Below are positions 34,609 through 45,016 of a DNA stretch of 64,000 bases, in pieces. Under the pieces are notes generated by a model. The model was not told the origin of the DNA. It saw only the letters and a list, made by a program, of their open reading frames with translations, and made no database searches. The stretch spans positions 62,001 to 126,000 of the forward strand of contig NZ_BFBB01000008.1 of assembly GCF_003114855.1 (NCBI RefSeq), in the 5' to 3' direction. The position numbers and the translations under genes are program-made. How positions within the stretch are numbered: the stretch's first letter is position 1; every line of letters starts with the position of its first letter. The stretch is from Leptospira ryugenii (lineage in GTDB: Bacteria; Spirochaetota; Leptospiria; Leptospirales; Leptospiraceae).

Positions 34609-35574
34609 CTATTCTGATCTATGAATTGGAAAATGGCAAGAGACCATTCTTCCATCAGAAAGTTTTTTTTCTTCAGGAGCGATCGTTTTGCATTGGTTTT
34701 GGACGTTTGGACAGCGCGTTTGGAAATAGCATCCCGATGGTTTCTGTGTGAGACTGGGTATTTCTCCTACGAGTGCCTTCGGAAACTTGGTTCTTTGTTT
34801 GATGTCAAAACTCGCAGAAAAGAGTGCCTTTGTATAAGGGTGTGCAGGGTTTTCGGAAATTTGTTGTTTGCTTCCCATTTCAACAATTTTTCCTAAATAC
34901 ATAACGGCAATGTTATCGGAAATATGCTTAACGATATTCAAATCATGGGAAATGAAAAGGATTGATATCCCCAATTCATCTCTTAAGTCCAATAAATTAT
35001 TGATTACTTGCGCTTGGGTCGAGATATCCAGAGCACTAACTGCTTCATCACAAACGACTAGTTCTGGACCGAGGATCAATGCTCGAGCGATAGCAATCCT
35101 TTGCCTCTGGCCGCCAGAAAACTCATGTGGATACCGTGAAAGAATCTCTGCTGGCAAATTTACTTTTTGGAGCGCATAAGCAGCTCTCTCTTTTTTTTCG
35201 GAAGCTGACATAGACCTATGGTGAACGTTTAAACCTTCGGTAATGATCTCCTCAATTGTCAAACGTGGATTGAGTGAAGAATAGGGATCTTGGAAAACCA
35301 CTTGGATCTTCTTTCGGATCGCCAGCTTTTCTTTCTTGTTTAAAGAAGAAAGGTCTTGCTCTTGGTACAAGATTTCTCCCGATTTTATCTTCTGAAGTTG
35401 GAGGATAGCTCTACCAATTGTTGATTTGCCACAACCTGACTCACCAACCAAGCCTAGGATATGACGTGCAGGTATCTCAAAGGAGACAGATTCTACGGCT
35501 TTGAGTTCTGTCGATTGAAAAGAGAAAAGATTTGAGTTTTGATAAGATACGGAAAGATTTTTTACTTTTAACAT
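34609..35574 (-). CDS. Peptide ABC transporter ATP-binding protein (OppF/YejF C-half-like)
   Basis: A 321-residue ATPase of the Opp/Dpp family: Walker [12 protein letters not shown] (about 45), Q-loop VVFQDPYSSLNPRLT, signature EFSGGQRQRIAIARAL, Walker B LVVCDEAVSALD, H-loop LFISHDLN. The C-terminal oligopeptide cap contains CxF...RCP (CYFQTRCPNVQNQC), which in this family can hold a 4Fe-4S cluster. In YejF the two ATPase units are fused; here they are separate genes. It follows the OppD-like gene with no gap. Confidence 0.92.
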   Translation of the reverse strand: MLKVKNLSVSYQNSNLFSFQSTELKAVESVSFEIPARHILGLVGESGCGKSTIGRAILQLQKIKSGEILYQEQDLSSLNKKEKLAIRKKIQVVFQDPYSSLNPRLTIEEIITEGLNVHHRSMSASEKKERAAYALQKVNLPAEILSRYPHEFSGGQRQRIAIARALILGPELVVCDEAVSALDISTQAQVINNLLDLRDELGISILFISHDLNIVKHISDNIAVMYLGKIVEMGSKQQISENPAHPYTKALFSASFDIKQRTKFPKALVGEIPSLTQKPSGCYFQTRCPNVQNQCKTIAPEEKKLSDGRMVSCHFPIHRSE

Positions 35575-36558
35575 TTACAAATCCTCTAGATGGCACTGAA
35601 CGATATGTGAGGTGCTAAATGTTCGAAAAGGTGGATCTTGCCTTTTACAAATGTCCATCCTGACTCGACATCGATCAAAGAAATGGCAACCCTCTGGGTA
35701 ATCCTTCGGACTAGGTACAATCCCATCTATCGTAAGCAAACGTTTCCCAAATGAATTGCTCGAAGGATAAGCTTCAATCAATGCTTTAGCATAGGGATGC
35801 AAAGTATGGTCAATCACATCATCCGTTTTCCCAAATTCTACGAGTTTACCAGCATACATCACACCGATTCTATCCGCCACATGTGAAACCAACCCAATAT
35901 CATGAGAAATAAATAGAATGGACATACCTATCTCTCTTTTTAGCTCCAAAAGTAGCTCTATCAACTGAAGCTGAATGGTTACGTCTATAGCTGATGTTGG
36001 TTCGTCTGCTACCAAAAGTTTAGGATCGCACATCAATGCCATTGCAATGGATACCCTTTGTAACATCCCTCCTGAAAATTGATTGGGGTATTGATTCAAT
36101 CTTTGTTTAACATCGGTAATCCCCACTTTTGTGAGAAGATATTCAGCTTTATCTAGGGCTTGTCTTTCATTGCCCAATCCATGATACAAGAAACCTTCTG
36201 TTAATTGGGCACCTATCTTATGCAAAGGATTTAAAGCGGAGAATGGTTCTTGAAAGATATAAGCGATTTCCTTTCCTCGAATCTTTCTCAATTCTCCTTC
36301 CGGCAATTTAAGTAAGTCTTTTCCCAAAAAAAGCACCTCACCTTTGGGGTACTCAGCGGTATTGGCTGGTAGTAGTCTTGTCAATGAAAGAGAGCTAATC
36401 GATTTTCCACAGCCCGACTCTCCAACTAACGCAAAGATTTCTCCCTTCTGGATAGCAAATGAAATACCTTCAATGATACCGACAGTACCATGTTCGGTGT
36501 GCAAACTTACCGAAAGATCGCGTACATCCAATAAATTATTTTCATTTGCTACGGTCAT
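35575..36558 (-). CDS. Peptide ABC transporter ATP-binding protein (OppD/YejF N-half-like)
   Basis: A 327-residue ATPase with Walker [13 protein letters not shown]-loop [15 protein letters not shown], signature [16 protein letters not shown], Walker [13 protein letters not shown] and H-loop [12 protein letters not shown]. The C-terminal cap has [14 protein letters not shown], a cluster-type cysteine set. Its ATG overlaps the stop of the upstream permease gene by four bases. With the OppF-like partner it would form the ATPase dimer of the importer. Confidence 0.92.
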   Translation of the reverse strand: MTVANENNLLDVRDLSVSLHTEHGTVGIIEGISFAIQKGEIFALVGESGCGKSISSLSLTRLLPANTAEYPKGEVLFLGKDLLKLPEGELRKIRGKEIAYIFQEPFSALNPLHKIGAQLTEGFLYHGLGNERQALDKAEYLLTKVGITDVKQRLNQYPNQFSGGMLQRVSIAMALMCDPKLLVADEPTSAIDVTIQLQLIELLLELKREIGMSILFISHDIGLVSHVADRIGVMYAGKLVEFGKTDDVIDHTLHPYAKALIEAYPSSNSFGKRLLTIDGIVPSPKDYPEGCHFFDRCRVRMDICKRQDPPFRTFSTSHIVQCHLEDL

Positions 36559-37604
36559 CTGTAGAGTACCTTTTCTTTTGGATCAAATGCATCTCGAAGG
36601 CCTTCACCGACAAAAGCAGCAAGTAAAATTGTCAAAAACAGAGCTGTCGAAGGAAAGGTGATTAGCCACCATGCGGTTAAACGCTCCCTACCTTGTCCAA
36701 TCAGCTCTCCCCAAGAAGGATTGGGTGCAGGTATCCCGTAACCTAAAAAGTCCAAGGCTGACAGGATTGAAATTGCTGAGATCAAAATGAATGGTAAAAA
36801 TGTCACTAATGGGGTAAGGGCATTTGGAAGTAAATGTTTGAATAGAATCGAAAATGAAGATGCCCCCATCGATCTTGCAGCATCAGTAAATGCAAGTGTC
36901 CTTAATTTCAAAAACTCACCTCGCATGTAATAACTCAGACCAATCCAGCTTAACACTCCATAGGTGATAAGAAGCACGGAAAAACTTCTTCCAAAAAATG
37001 CGCCCATGATCAAAATGAGATATAAAAATGGGATCGCTGATAATATTTCAATCAGCCTTTGTAAAACCAAATCCACTTTACCAACAAAATATCCTTGTAT
37101 ACCTCCAATAACGGAAGCTAGAAACAATTCAAGTATCACGAGGATGATGCTAAATGTCATAGCTAGCCGATACCCATAAATGATCCGAGTGAACACATCC
37201 CTACCCCGATCATCCGTCCCAAACCAATGTTTTGCATCTGGTTTGGTGGGAGGGCTCATACCCTCCTCTAAACTATCCAAATTATCCTCGTTCACCCCAT
37301 AGGGTATGGGTGGAAATAAATAGAATGGATTTTTTTGAATAAACAGTGGATTTTTAACCAACTTTTTATAGTTAGGCTCTGTTGCTTCCTCAAGTCCGAA
37401 ATCCGATGCTGGATAAAAGAAAAAAATGGGAAAGGACACACGATTATCTACAATCATCAAAATTGGCTTATTGTTTATAATGATTGGAGAAAATAACGAT
37501 AAAAAATATGAATAAAAGAGAATTAGCAATGAGTAGTATGCCTTTTTATTCGCTTTAAATTTATTCCATTTTCTAACGTTTGCAGGATTGTTAAAGATTT
37601 TCAT
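36555..37604 (-). CDS. yejE: Peptide ABC transporter permease, YejE-like
   Basis: A 349-residue permease with six helices. After the first helix comes a ~95-residue periplasmic insert ([20 protein letters not shown], then [12 protein letters not shown]) that is characteristic of YejE rather than OppC. It is followed by [19 protein letters not shown] and the EAA loop ([24 protein letters not shown]). Substrates of YejABEF include peptides and the antibiotic microcin C in enterobacteria. Overlaps both neighbours by four bases. Confidence 0.9.
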   Translation of the reverse strand: MKIFNNPANVRKWNKFKANKKAYYSLLILFYSYFLSLFSPIIINNKPILMIVDNRVSFPIFFFYPASDFGLEEATEPNYKKLVKNPLFIQKNPFYLFPPIPYGVNEDNLDSLEEGMSPPTKPDAKHWFGTDDRGRDVFTRIIYGYRLAMTFSIILVILELFLASVIGGIQGYFVGKVDLVLQRLIEILSAIPFLYLILIMGAFFGRSFSVLLITYGVLSWIGLSYYMRGEFLKLRTLAFTDAARSMGASSFSILFKHLLPNALTPLVTFLPFILISAISILSALDFLGYGIPAPNPSWGELIGQGRERLTAWWLITFPSTALFLTILLAAFVGEGLRDAFDPKEKVLYR

Positions 37605-38611
37605 TCAAATTCTATCCTAGGATCAATCGCCACATAACATAAATCTGATATTATTTTTCCCAAAAGCCCTAACAAACTTTGAGCCAACAAAAGACCCATC
37701 ATTAGGTCGGTATCCCGTTCTCTTACTGCTTCAAAACTAAGCAAACCCATTCCATCTATGTTGAATACTAACTCGATAAACAAAGATCCTGAAAATATCA
37801 ATGTAAGATTGCTTCCAAATCCAGTTGCAATCGGAATTAAAGAGTTTCTGAGTGCATGGCGGTATATGGCATCGGAAAATGACAAACCTTTGCTGACGGC
37901 TGTTCGAACATATTCTTTTGCAATTTGGTCGAGTAGACTATTTTTCATTAATAAGGTCAAAATAGCAAAGGAACCAATCACATAACAAAGAACAGGTAGA
38001 AACATGTGGTTCATTCTATCAACGAATTTACCCCATGTACTCAGATCCTCATAATAATCAGATACTTCATGACCCAATGGAAAGATTGAAAATACTTCGC
38101 CGGAAGCGAAAAGGTATAAAAGCAACATTGCGAAAGCAAATACTGGCAAGGAATATGTGAAAAATATAAAGAAACTACTTAGAAAATCAAATAGGCTACC
38201 ATCCTTTAAAGCCTTTCGAATCCCCAAAGGAATACAAATAAAGTAGGTTAAAAAAAAGCCTGAAAGCCCAAAAATTAAGGAGACTGGGAGTTTTTCATAA
38301 ATCAACTCCGTGACTTTTCGAGAATGTAGCCTAGATTCACCTAGGTCAAAGGTTAGGATTTGTTTTAGCCAGTAAAGATACGCTATAGGAATGGGTTTAT
38401 CTAGATGTAGACGTTTTTTGATTAACTCTATCTCTTCTTGGGAAATTTGTTTAGTAGAGGCGCCAGTCTGGTTAGCCGCTCCTTTTATTTTCGCAATTTC
38501 ACTATCAAGTGGGCCACCTGGTGCTAAGTGGGAAATCAAAAATACTACAAAGGTAATACCGATAAGAGTTGGAATGATAAGCAAAAGTCTTTTTAAGAAG
38601 TATTTCCACAT
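37601..38611 (-). CDS. yejB: Peptide ABC transporter permease, YejB-like
   Basis: The ATG at 38611 is chosen. It lies two bases after the stop of the upstream gene and GGAG sits nine bases before it. The ~336-residue permease starts [20 protein letters not shown], has LAPGGPLD followed by a ~50-residue insert typical of YejB, five further helices and the EAA loop ([19 protein letters not shown]). It pairs with the YejE-like protein. No yejA-type binding-protein gene is in this cluster. Confidence 0.9.
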   Translation of the reverse strand: MWKYFLKRLLLIIPTLIGITFVVFLISHLAPGGPLDSEIAKIKGAANQTGASTKQISQEEIELIKKRLHLDKPIPIAYLYWLKQILTFDLGESRLHSRKVTELIYEKLPVSLIFGLSGFFLTYFICIPLGIRKALKDGSLFDFLSSFFIFFTYSLPVFAFAMLLLYLFASGEVFSIFPLGHEVSDYYEDLSTWGKFVDRMNHMFLPVLCYVIGSFAILTLLMKNSLLDQIAKEYVRTAVSKGLSFSDAIYRHALRNSLIPIATGFGSNLTLIFSGSLFIELVFNIDGMGLLSFEAVRERDTDLMMGLLLAQSLLGLLGKIISDLCYVAIDPRIEFE

Positions 38612-38613
38612 GC

Positions 38614-39672
38614 TTACAACTCCCACCAACGTTTAGAGGCTTTGTATCCTTTTAACTCAAGGTATCCGATTGCTTTTTTCTTTTTTCCAAAAATCTGTCC
38701 CTCTGCAATCACCATACCTTCCCAATAGATCATTCCCGTACTTTGCCGTCCATCAAACTCTTGTTCTGAGAATACTGGCTTTACCAAAAAGTCACCATCT
38801 TTAAACTTTACCTTCCATTCTAAGGGATACTCGATTCGACTTTTGGGGCTAATCCATTTTCCAGAGGGGACAACCTCCAATGAAATGTCTTTGTTATCAT
38901 AGTATTGCCTTTGCTCTTTCTGTTTAGTCCGAAGAATGGCAGTGTTTTCTTTGGATAATTCTTTATTTTCTGCAAATGCAAATGCGACAAACTCATCACC
39001 ATCATCCGTCATCAGACACATCCAATCCCAAGAAGATTCTTGAGATGCAAATGCTGACTGGCCTTTGAATTTTTCTGTCCATTCATGGTCCATCCAGGAT
39101 TTACCTTTGGTAATGTCATGACGGGTTCCTTCCCAAACCAAAGTTCCTTTTGTTTCCAAAAATGGATAACTATAATAATAAGAAAAGATTTCTGGATTCC
39201 TTCTGGACTTTCTCGATTTTCCCTTCTCTCCATGTACAAGTTTGTCTTTGCTAGCCTTCAGTTTCAAACTGAGTGATGATTGGGAGCCTTTTGGGAATGC
39301 CAAAATTTCAAATTCTGAATCAGAAAGAATCTTTAGTGAATATTCACCTGATACTATCATCTTATCATCAAAGGAAGCCATTCCGCCAATGTTTCGATTT
39401 TTGGTCTGAAAGCTCAGATGTTTTTGACTAGAAGGGTCGGAAAGTGCAAAGTGTACAGGAAACAACATCACTTTTGCATCCACCATAGATTCCGGAATTG
39501 AGACTTTGAAAAAGGAAAGTTCATAACCGAACGTTTTGTTTTTGTCTGACTCGATATGCCCTACAAAATAAACCCACTCTATCATGGCATCGGAATGAAA
39601 ACTATGATCCTTAGGAAAGGAAAAGGAAAGACAAAAAGCAATGGATACAAAAAACGAAAGGACTCTATTCAT
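38614..39672 (-). CDS. Secreted CrtC/AttH-like lipocalin-type protein
   Basis: A 352-residue protein with a signal peptide ([20 protein letters not shown]). Its fold signals fit the AttH/CrtC family (COG5621, predicted hydrolase): [11 protein letters not shown] at the start of the first domain, [13 protein letters not shown] and [19 protein letters not shown] in the centre, and [16 protein letters not shown] followed by GYLELKGY at the end. Carotenoid hydratases belong here, but most members have no known substrate. It sits between the phosphatase and transporter genes, overlapping the former by eight bases. Because the ABC cluster lacks a classical binding protein, an accessory role in that transport is possible but not shown. 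Confidence 0.85.
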   Translation of the reverse strand: MNRVLSFFVSIAFCLSFSFPKDHSFHSDAMIEWVYFVGHIESDKNKTFGYELSFFKVSIPESMVDAKVMLFPVHFALSDPSSQKHLSFQTKNRNIGGMASFDDKMIVSGEYSLKILSDSEFEILAFPKGSQSSLSLKLKASKDKLVHGEKGKSRKSRRNPEIFSYYYSYPFLETKGTLVWEGTRHDITKGKSWMDHEWTEKFKGQSAFASQESSWDWMCLMTDDGDEFVAFAFAENKELSKENTAILRTKQKEQRQYYDNKDISLEVVPSGKWISPKSRIEYPLEWKVKFKDGDFLVKPVFSEQEFDGRQSTGMIYWEGMVIAEGQIFGKKKKAIGYLELKGYKASKRWWEL

Positions 39673-41701
39673 CTAACATAGATTCCCATTTTTTTTCCAA
39701 AGGGAGAATATGCCTAAAACTCGCTTCAATTCGTTTCATACGATCTGTCATTTCTTTCAATTTGGCTCTCTGTCCCAATTTTTCATATACCTTAGCCAAA
39801 TTAAACAAAATCGAAAGGTTATCATCATTGAGAGAATGTGCTTTTTTCCATTCCAATTCCGCTTTCTCAAATTGGGAAACCTTATAATAACAAAATCCCA
39901 AAACTGCATGTGAAAGATAATTATTTGTTTTAAATCTATTGTATGTTTCTAATAGAAGAATGGCCTCATCATACTTTCCCGCGTTTGCCAATGCCTTACC
40001 ATATGCCAATTGTGTTATCAACTCCCGTGGCAATATTTCATGGGCTTTTTTATACTCATCACAAGCATCTTTGAAATTTTTTCGTTTATAATGTTTGTCT
40101 GCTAATTCTTTATGATGATTGAATTCAGGTAATCTAGGTGACAACTGGAAACCTAACAAAGTAATGTCGTCCATAGGATCTGTTCCCATTGTAAATTCTT
40201 TATGGACATTTATAATTGATTCTATGCTATCTTGGATACTCAGATCTTTTGTCTTTTCTATTAGACTTATCAATCGCTCTTCTCCAAAGGATTCTCCTCT
40301 ATCATTTTCAGCTTCCGTTATCCCATCCGTGTAGAGGAAAAGTTTATCGCCTGGCTCCAATTGCAAACTATGGTCTCGATAGGTGTCCCCTCCATCAGGA
40401 AACATTCCTAAAAAAGTTCCCTCACCTTCTTGGATTTCTGCCTTACCTGTTTTATGACGAAACAAAATTGGACGTGGATGTCCTGCGATGGAATATACAA
40501 TGCGATAGTCTCTTTCTATAAGTGCATACACACAAGTAGTGTAACCTTGTTGTTTGACTAAATCCAACAAATCTCGATTGATATGTTTGAATGATTCAGA
40601 AGGTTTTGCATATTTATAATTTGTGAATAGCATCTTTGATAGGGCTGTGATAAATGCAGCAGGTACACCGTGTCCAGATACATCACAAACAACAATGCCC
40701 AATCGATCCGATTGGAAAGGAAAATAATCATAATAATCGCCACTTACTTCCTGCATAGGACTGTAGGCAGCCCAAAATTGAATCCCTTTCCAATCAGGAA
40801 TGATTTGTGGGATAAGACCTTTTTGAATGTTTTTGGCAAGTTTAAGATCTTTTGCTATCGATAATTGTTTTTTTTCTAACTCATACTTAAATGATTTTAA
40901 AATCTCAACCGCAGCTTCTAAGTCTCGGTTTTCAATGGCCAACTCTCTCGACTTCTTAACCACCTCTCCAACATCGACGAAAGACAGTTCTTCGGATGTA
41001 TCTTCTCCTTTAGATACCATCATGACTTTGTGTCGATTGGAGAGATCATCCTTATTGAGTGTAGATCGTGAGAGTTGATACGGTTCATCCTTCCATTGGA
41101 AATGATACTCATTTGTATCAGCACCAAATTGGATATCAGGGCCCAAATCTTTATGAGTTACGTGGATACCATATAACTTCGTTTTGGTCATTTGAATGTT
41201 GAATTCTTTTAGCTCAAACAAAACAGCTAAGCCGTTTAACATACCTTGGAAAAAAATCGCATCATACCATTTTTCTGTGTACCGGTGTAAGTATTCGAAT
41301 TGAAAGACGGCCAATTTGGAGTTTAGAATTTCAACGTTAAGACTGACGGTTCTGGTCAATCGATTGATTAGAATAGGAATGCGGTGGATCAACTCTTCTA
41401 AGGTAACCTTTGAGTTATCCATCGGAAGTAAATCATATGCATTGGTAATGAGACTTTCGGTGCCTAGGTGGTAGAGAATACCAGAGATATCCAAACTCTG
41501 GCTGATCGCAAAGATAATCTTTTCTTCCAGTTCTTGCGAAATCCAAAAATTTGGGTCTCGCATCATTTTAGAGAAGATCTCGTCCTCCAAAATATCTGGG
41601 AAAAGGTTCGAAGTCAGACCGATTTTGTTTTCTTGGGCATAGGCTCGGATCAATCCAGAGGTCCTACGTGAGGATAATTCTCGTCCAAAAGTCATAGTCA
41701 T
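39665..41701 (-). CDS. RsbU/SpoIIE-type PP2C phosphatase with N-terminal unknown domain and C-terminal TPRs
   Basis: A 678-residue cytoplasmic protein in three parts. Residues about 1-230 form a domain I do not recognise (GILYHLGTESLITNAYDLLP), followed by a coiled coil (about 250-290). Residues about 300-500 are a SpoIIE/RsbU phosphatase with metal-binding VSGDYYDYF, VVCDVSGHGVPAAF, FLYTDGITEA and MDDITLL. The rest is four or so TPR units (NFKDACDEYKKAHEILP, KYDEAILLLE, QFEKAELEWKKAHSLN). Such enzymes dephosphorylate anti-sigma antagonists in partner-switching pathways. No anti-sigma gene is adjacent. No Shine-Dalgarno site is seen before the ATG. Confidence 0.88.
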   Translation of the reverse strand: MTMTFGRELSSRRTSGLIRAYAQENKIGLTSNLFPDILEDEIFSKMMRDPNFWISQELEEKIIFAISQSLDISGILYHLGTESLITNAYDLLPMDNSKVTLEELIHRIPILINRLTRTVSLNVEILNSKLAVFQFEYLHRYTEKWYDAIFFQGMLNGLAVLFELKEFNIQMTKTKLYGIHVTHKDLGPDIQFGADTNEYHFQWKDEPYQLSRSTLNKDDLSNRHKVMMVSKGEDTSEELSFVDVGEVVKKSRELAIENRDLEAAVEILKSFKYELEKKQLSIAKDLKLAKNIQKGLIPQIIPDWKGIQFWAAYSPMQEVSGDYYDYFPFQSDRLGIVVCDVSGHGVPAAFITALSKMLFTNYKYAKPSESFKHINRDLLDLVKQQGYTTCVYALIERDYRIVYSIAGHPRPILFRHKTGKAEIQEGEGTFLGMFPDGGDTYRDHSLQLEPGDKLFLYTDGITEAENDRGESFGEERLISLIEKTKDLSIQDSIESIINVHKEFTMGTDPMDDITLLGFQLSPRLPEFNHHKELADKHYKRKNFKDACDEYKKAHEILPRELITQLAYGKALANAGKYDEAILLLETYNRFKTNNYLSHAVLGFCYYKVSQFEKAELEWKKAHSLNDDNLSILFNLAKVYEKLGQRAKLKEMTDRMKRIEASFRHILPLEKKWESMLDE

Positions 41702-41752
41702 GGTATCGGCTAAAATTAAATTTCAATCGATCCTTAGGCAATAGATTTTTCA

Positions 41753-42226
41753 ATGGAAGAAATGATTTGGTATATTCGGCTCGGTCTTCTTTTTGCTTTG
41801 TCTTTTGGTTTGGTACTCTATCAATCCGATCTTCATACAATCACCCAAGAAGTAGAAAGCCCACTCAAATGGGAGGACCAGCTGCGAATTTCCTTACAAG
41901 AATACCAGGTAAAAATCTATAAAATCCCAAAAGTTGGGGAGAGTTTTTCTACAATCCATGAAGGCGAGGAAGTAGAAATCAAAATCATAGAAACTGACGA
42001 GAAGTCAGTGGCAAAATGGGTATTGACTGGCTACCCACACCATCAGTCTGTAGAGCTGACTTTGGTGCATAAAGAAGCCGAGCCTAAAACAAAAATCGAA
42101 ATCAAAAGTTTCTGCAAACCAGATCTAGTGTCTCGACTTGTATGTGCGAGTTTTTCCCCTAGCAAAAACAAATCCAAGATAGAAACTTGGGCAGCTTCTA
42201 TTCTCGGCGCTCCAAACAATCGTTAG
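41753..42226 (+). CDS. Hypothetical membrane-anchored protein
   Basis: A 157-residue protein with an N-terminal helix (IWYIRLGLLFALSFGLVLY, about 5-23) and a periplasmic beta-rich domain (VEIKIIETDEKSVAKWVLTG, then ELTLVHKE). It has two cysteines near the end (SFCKPDLVSRLVCASF), possibly disulfide-bonded. No family recognised. It is divergent from the phosphatase gene and convergent with ispF. Confidence 0.7.
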   Translation: MEEMIWYIRLGLLFALSFGLVLYQSDLHTITQEVESPLKWEDQLRISLQEYQVKIYKIPKVGESFSTIHEGEEVEIKIIETDEKSVAKWVLTGYPHHQSVELTLVHKEAEPKTKIEIKSFCKPDLVSRLVCASFSPSKNKSKIETWAASILGAPNNR

Positions 42227-42227
42227 A

Positions 42228-42707
42228 TTACTTTTCCAATAAGATAGTCGCCATCACCAAAACACCCTCTGAGCGACCAAGGGCTCCCATTCCCTCCGAG
42301 GTTGTTGCCTTAATGGAAACGTCTTCTAGTGGCAAGGATACGATGTTTGCAAGAGATTGCTGGAGTTCTTTGCGAATGGGATTGATCTTTGGATGGTCAC
42401 CAACATAAGTGCAATCCACATTGACAAGCTTCCATCCTTTTTCCGCGGCCAAAGAAAGAGCTTTGTGTACAATCAGACTAGATTGCATATTTTTATGAAT
42501 AGGATCTGTGTCTGGGAAGTGTTGTCCAATATCACCTAAACCTGCCGCACCCAATATTGCATCCGCGACTGCATGTAAGATCACATCTGCATCGCTATGA
42601 CCCAAAAAAGCGAAATCTGATTTTACCTCTACACCAGCTAACATCAACGGACGAAATGGCTCATTGATAAGCCTGTGAAAATCGATTCCATTTCCAACTC
42701 GAAACAT
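42228..42707 (-). CDS. ispF: 2-C-methyl-D-erythritol 2,4-cyclodiphosphate synthase
   Basis: This 159-residue enzyme matches IspF in length. GNGIDFHRL carries the Asp/His metal ligands (near residues 8 and 10), FLGHSDADV has the third ligand His, and DIGQHFPDTD and ATTSEGMGALGRSEG complete the active site. It forms the cyclic diphosphate of the MEP isoprenoid pathway. It is the last gene after nadA on the minus strand, five bases apart, with no metabolic link. Confidence 0.97.
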   Translation of the reverse strand: MFRVGNGIDFHRLINEPFRPLMLAGVEVKSDFAFLGHSDADVILHAVADAILGAAGLGDIGQHFPDTDPIHKNMQSSLIVHKALSLAAEKGWKLVNVDCTYVGDHPKINPIRKELQQSLANIVSLPLEDVSIKATTSEGMGALGRSEGVLVMATILLEK

Positions 42708-42712
42708 ATATC

Positions 42713-43699
42713 CTACTTTTTGAAACTTAATTCTAACATCCGATTTACGGATTTTTGTGCACTTAAAATGACTTCTTCTTCCAGAAAGATTTCAAATTTT
42801 TCTTCAAGAAGTGCATCTCTTACTTTTTCTAGAGTGATCCTTTTCATATGTGGACAGGTCTGGCAAGTAGATACAAATTCCTTTTCAGGGAATTGAGAAC
42901 GCAGATTGTCTCCCATAGAACACTCTGTTACTAACATTATCTTATTAGTTTTAGATTTTTGAATGAAGTCTACCATCTGCGATGTTGACCCAGAAAAGTC
43001 TGCCTCTGCCACCACATCTTCATGGCACTCAGGATGAGTAATCACAGTCACATCATTATTAAATAGCCTCTTTGTTGATCGAATATCTTCAGGAGTGTAC
43101 ATTTCGTGCACCATACAGCGACCTGGATGTGTAATCAGCTTCTTGTTGGTCTCCTTCTGGACATTGCCAGCCAAATACTCATCTGGAAGAAAGATAATGG
43201 TATCCGAATCAATTGCGTTTACAATCTGCACGGCATTTGCAGAGGTACAACAGACATCGGTTTCCGCTTTGACCTCGGCTGAGCAATTTACGTAGGTTAC
43301 AACAGGAACTCCCGGGTATTCTGCTTTTAATTTGCGAACATCTTCTCTCGTGATGGATTCCGCAAGTGAACACCCCGCTTTTAAATCTGCAATGAGCACC
43401 TTTTTTTGCGGAGAAAGAATTTTAGCAGTCTCCGCCATAAAATGCACACCGTTGAACAAAATGATATCGGCTTTGGTTTCCTTTGCCATTTTGGAAAGGT
43501 AGAGCGAGTCGCCAATAATATCGGATACACCCCAAAAGACATCTGGTGTCATATAATTGTGACCTAGAATCACAGCATTTTTTTCTTTTTTAAGTCGGTT
43601 GATTTCTTCGGTGAGAGGAAGGATGCGACCATCAATTTCATGGTCTAGGTAAACAGGTTTTAGTTTTTTGATGAGCTCTTCTTGGGTAACAAGTGACAT
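42713..43699 (-). CDS. nadA: Quinolinate synthase
   Basis: This 328-residue protein is Nad[15 protein letters not shown] (substrate motif), three copies of a related fold and the cluster cysteines in [19 protein letters not shown] (substrate region), and [11 protein letters not shown]. The cysteine near CCTSANA also matches the family. The enzyme uses a 4Fe-4S cluster to condense iminoaspartate with dihydroxyacetone phosphate to quinolinate for NAD synthesis. AGAGGA precedes the ATG. Confidence 0.96.
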   Translation of the reverse strand: MSLVTQEELIKKLKPVYLDHEIDGRILPLTEEINRLKKEKNAVILGHNYMTPDVFWGVSDIIGDSLYLSKMAKETKADIILFNGVHFMAETAKILSPQKKVLIADLKAGCSLAESITREDVRKLKAEYPGVPVVTYVNCSAEVKAETDVCCTSANAVQIVNAIDSDTIIFLPDEYLAGNVQKETNKKLITHPGRCMVHEMYTPEDIRSTKRLFNNDVTVITHPECHEDVVAEADFSGSTSQMVDFIQKSKTNKIMLVTECSMGDNLRSQFPEKEFVSTCQTCPHMKRITLEKVRDALLEEKFEIFLEEEVILSAQKSVNRMLELSFKK

Positions 43700-43713
43700 G
43701 GTTTTCCTCTGTG

Positions 43714-44232
43714 TTATAAAAATGGATCAGCAGAAAGTTTTGTGCCAGCTTCTCTTAATCCAGAATTTGCTGGTGGGATGCCATTTTCCACCGACGCACA
43801 ATTGTTATACTGCAATTTCCATGCAGAGACAGCATTTTGTGAGCTTCCTGAGGATAAGCCACGTTGGGCTCTTCGGTAATCATTTGTGGATGCAAAGGAA
43901 GATTTGGAACAATTGATTGCTTGGTTGTATACAACATTGATCTCTGCAAAACAATTAAAATAAAGTTCCGCCACTGAATCTGTAGCCTTGGAACTTGGAT
44001 CAATTTTGGATTTTAAGGTAGAGATTAGTGATGGGCAAACTGCAACCGAATTGTCGGGGGCTGATACACAATTTGATTCGCTCACCAAGAATTTTTGGCA
44101 AGCACCATCGACACCTGATCTTTGTGTGAGGAGGAAATTCAGAAGATTCTCATCTACGTCATTTTTCTTTTTTGACGTACATGCAAATTGCAAGAATAAA
44201 GAAACAAATATGACGAAACGTACGATTCTCAT
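43714..44232 (-). CDS. Cys-rich hypothetical lipoprotein
   Basis: A 172-residue protein with lipoprotein signal [18 protein letters not shown] (Cys18). The mature part contains about six further cysteines ([38 protein letters not shown]) spaced like a helical, disulfide-bonded domain. I do not recognise the family. Its first 23 bases overlap, head to head, the start of the plus-strand gene at 44210, so its promoter must lie inside that gene. Confidence 0.72.
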   Translation of the reverse strand: MRIVRFVIFVSLFLQFACTSKKKNDVDENLLNFLLTQRSGVDGACQKFLVSESNCVSAPDNSVAVCPSLISTLKSKIDPSSKATDSVAELYFNCFAEINVVYNQAINCSKSSFASTNDYRRAQRGLSSGSSQNAVSAWKLQYNNCASVENGIPPANSGLREAGTKLSADPFL

Positions 44233-44956
44233 TATAACTCTTCTTCTACTATTATTTAGCTCTCTTTTCGTTGTCTATTTCCTTTTTCGAAAGCCTAAGC
44301 CTGGTGAGGCAAGCCATCCAACTGCCAGCGAAGAAACCCAAAAGCTCTGGGGACTGATCCAAAGCCAGGCTTCCCAATTGAAAAGCGAGTCTTATCCACA
44401 ACCTCTGCGTACCTATTTAGACGAGCTCCAATCCAAACAAAGGTATGAATGGTATGGAAATCGAGAAAAGGCCCTTTCCTACATCCGCTCTTTTTATCCA
44501 GATGAAAGGGGGGATGTGCTCTTTCTTCTGCATATCAACTACTCCCATTATTTGGAAGATTGGGAGGCATTGGAGAGAGACCAATCTCGTACCGATTGGG
44601 AAAAATGGCAAAAACGAGAGGATCTACGAGAGCACTACTTTCCCGTCGTCAAAAGCCTACTCTTTGAAGACCACCCAACCGTAGTCCTGCAGTCATTTTT
44701 GTACTTTGCAGAGGACTTTGTTCTCAAAAATCCGCAAACGTATAGCCAAGAGCGAAGGAAAGCTTTCCAAAAAAAACGCAAGGAAATGTACAAAGAAAAT
44801 CCAATCGAAATCCAATCCTGGGAAAGTGCAGAGTTTCACCGCAAACTTGTAAAGCTTATCTATGCCAGAGAGCTTTCTCTAATGACCGAGGCACAAAAAC
44901 AGGAGTTCATTGAAAAGCAATGGGAGAAGGAAGAACAAGGGCTTTTTTGGAATTGA
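44210..44956 (+). CDS. Hypothetical membrane-anchored protein
   Basis: The frame is open from 43988, but the ATG at 44210 begins a typical anchor ([20 protein letters not shown]), giving 248 residues. The rest is a highly charged helical domain rich in Trp, Glu, Lys and Arg (DWEALERDQSRTDWEKWQKR), with no known motif. A weak AAGAA lies before the ATG. The start overlaps the divergent lipoprotein gene by 23 bases. Confidence 0.7.
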   Translation: MTKRTILIITLLLLLFSSLFVVYFLFRKPKPGEASHPTASEETQKLWGLIQSQASQLKSESYPQPLRTYLDELQSKQRYEWYGNREKALSYIRSFYPDERGDVLFLLHINYSHYLEDWEALERDQSRTDWEKWQKREDLREHYFPVVKSLLFEDHPTVVLQSFLYFAEDFVLKNPQTYSQERRKAFQKKRKEMYKENPIEIQSWESAEFHRKLVKLIYARELSLMTEAQKQEFIEKQWEKEEQGLFWN

Positions 44957-45016
44957 CAATGGATTTTTTTTTCGTACAAGTATAGGTGATTATTCCTGAT
45001 TCATAAGAGTGGTACC

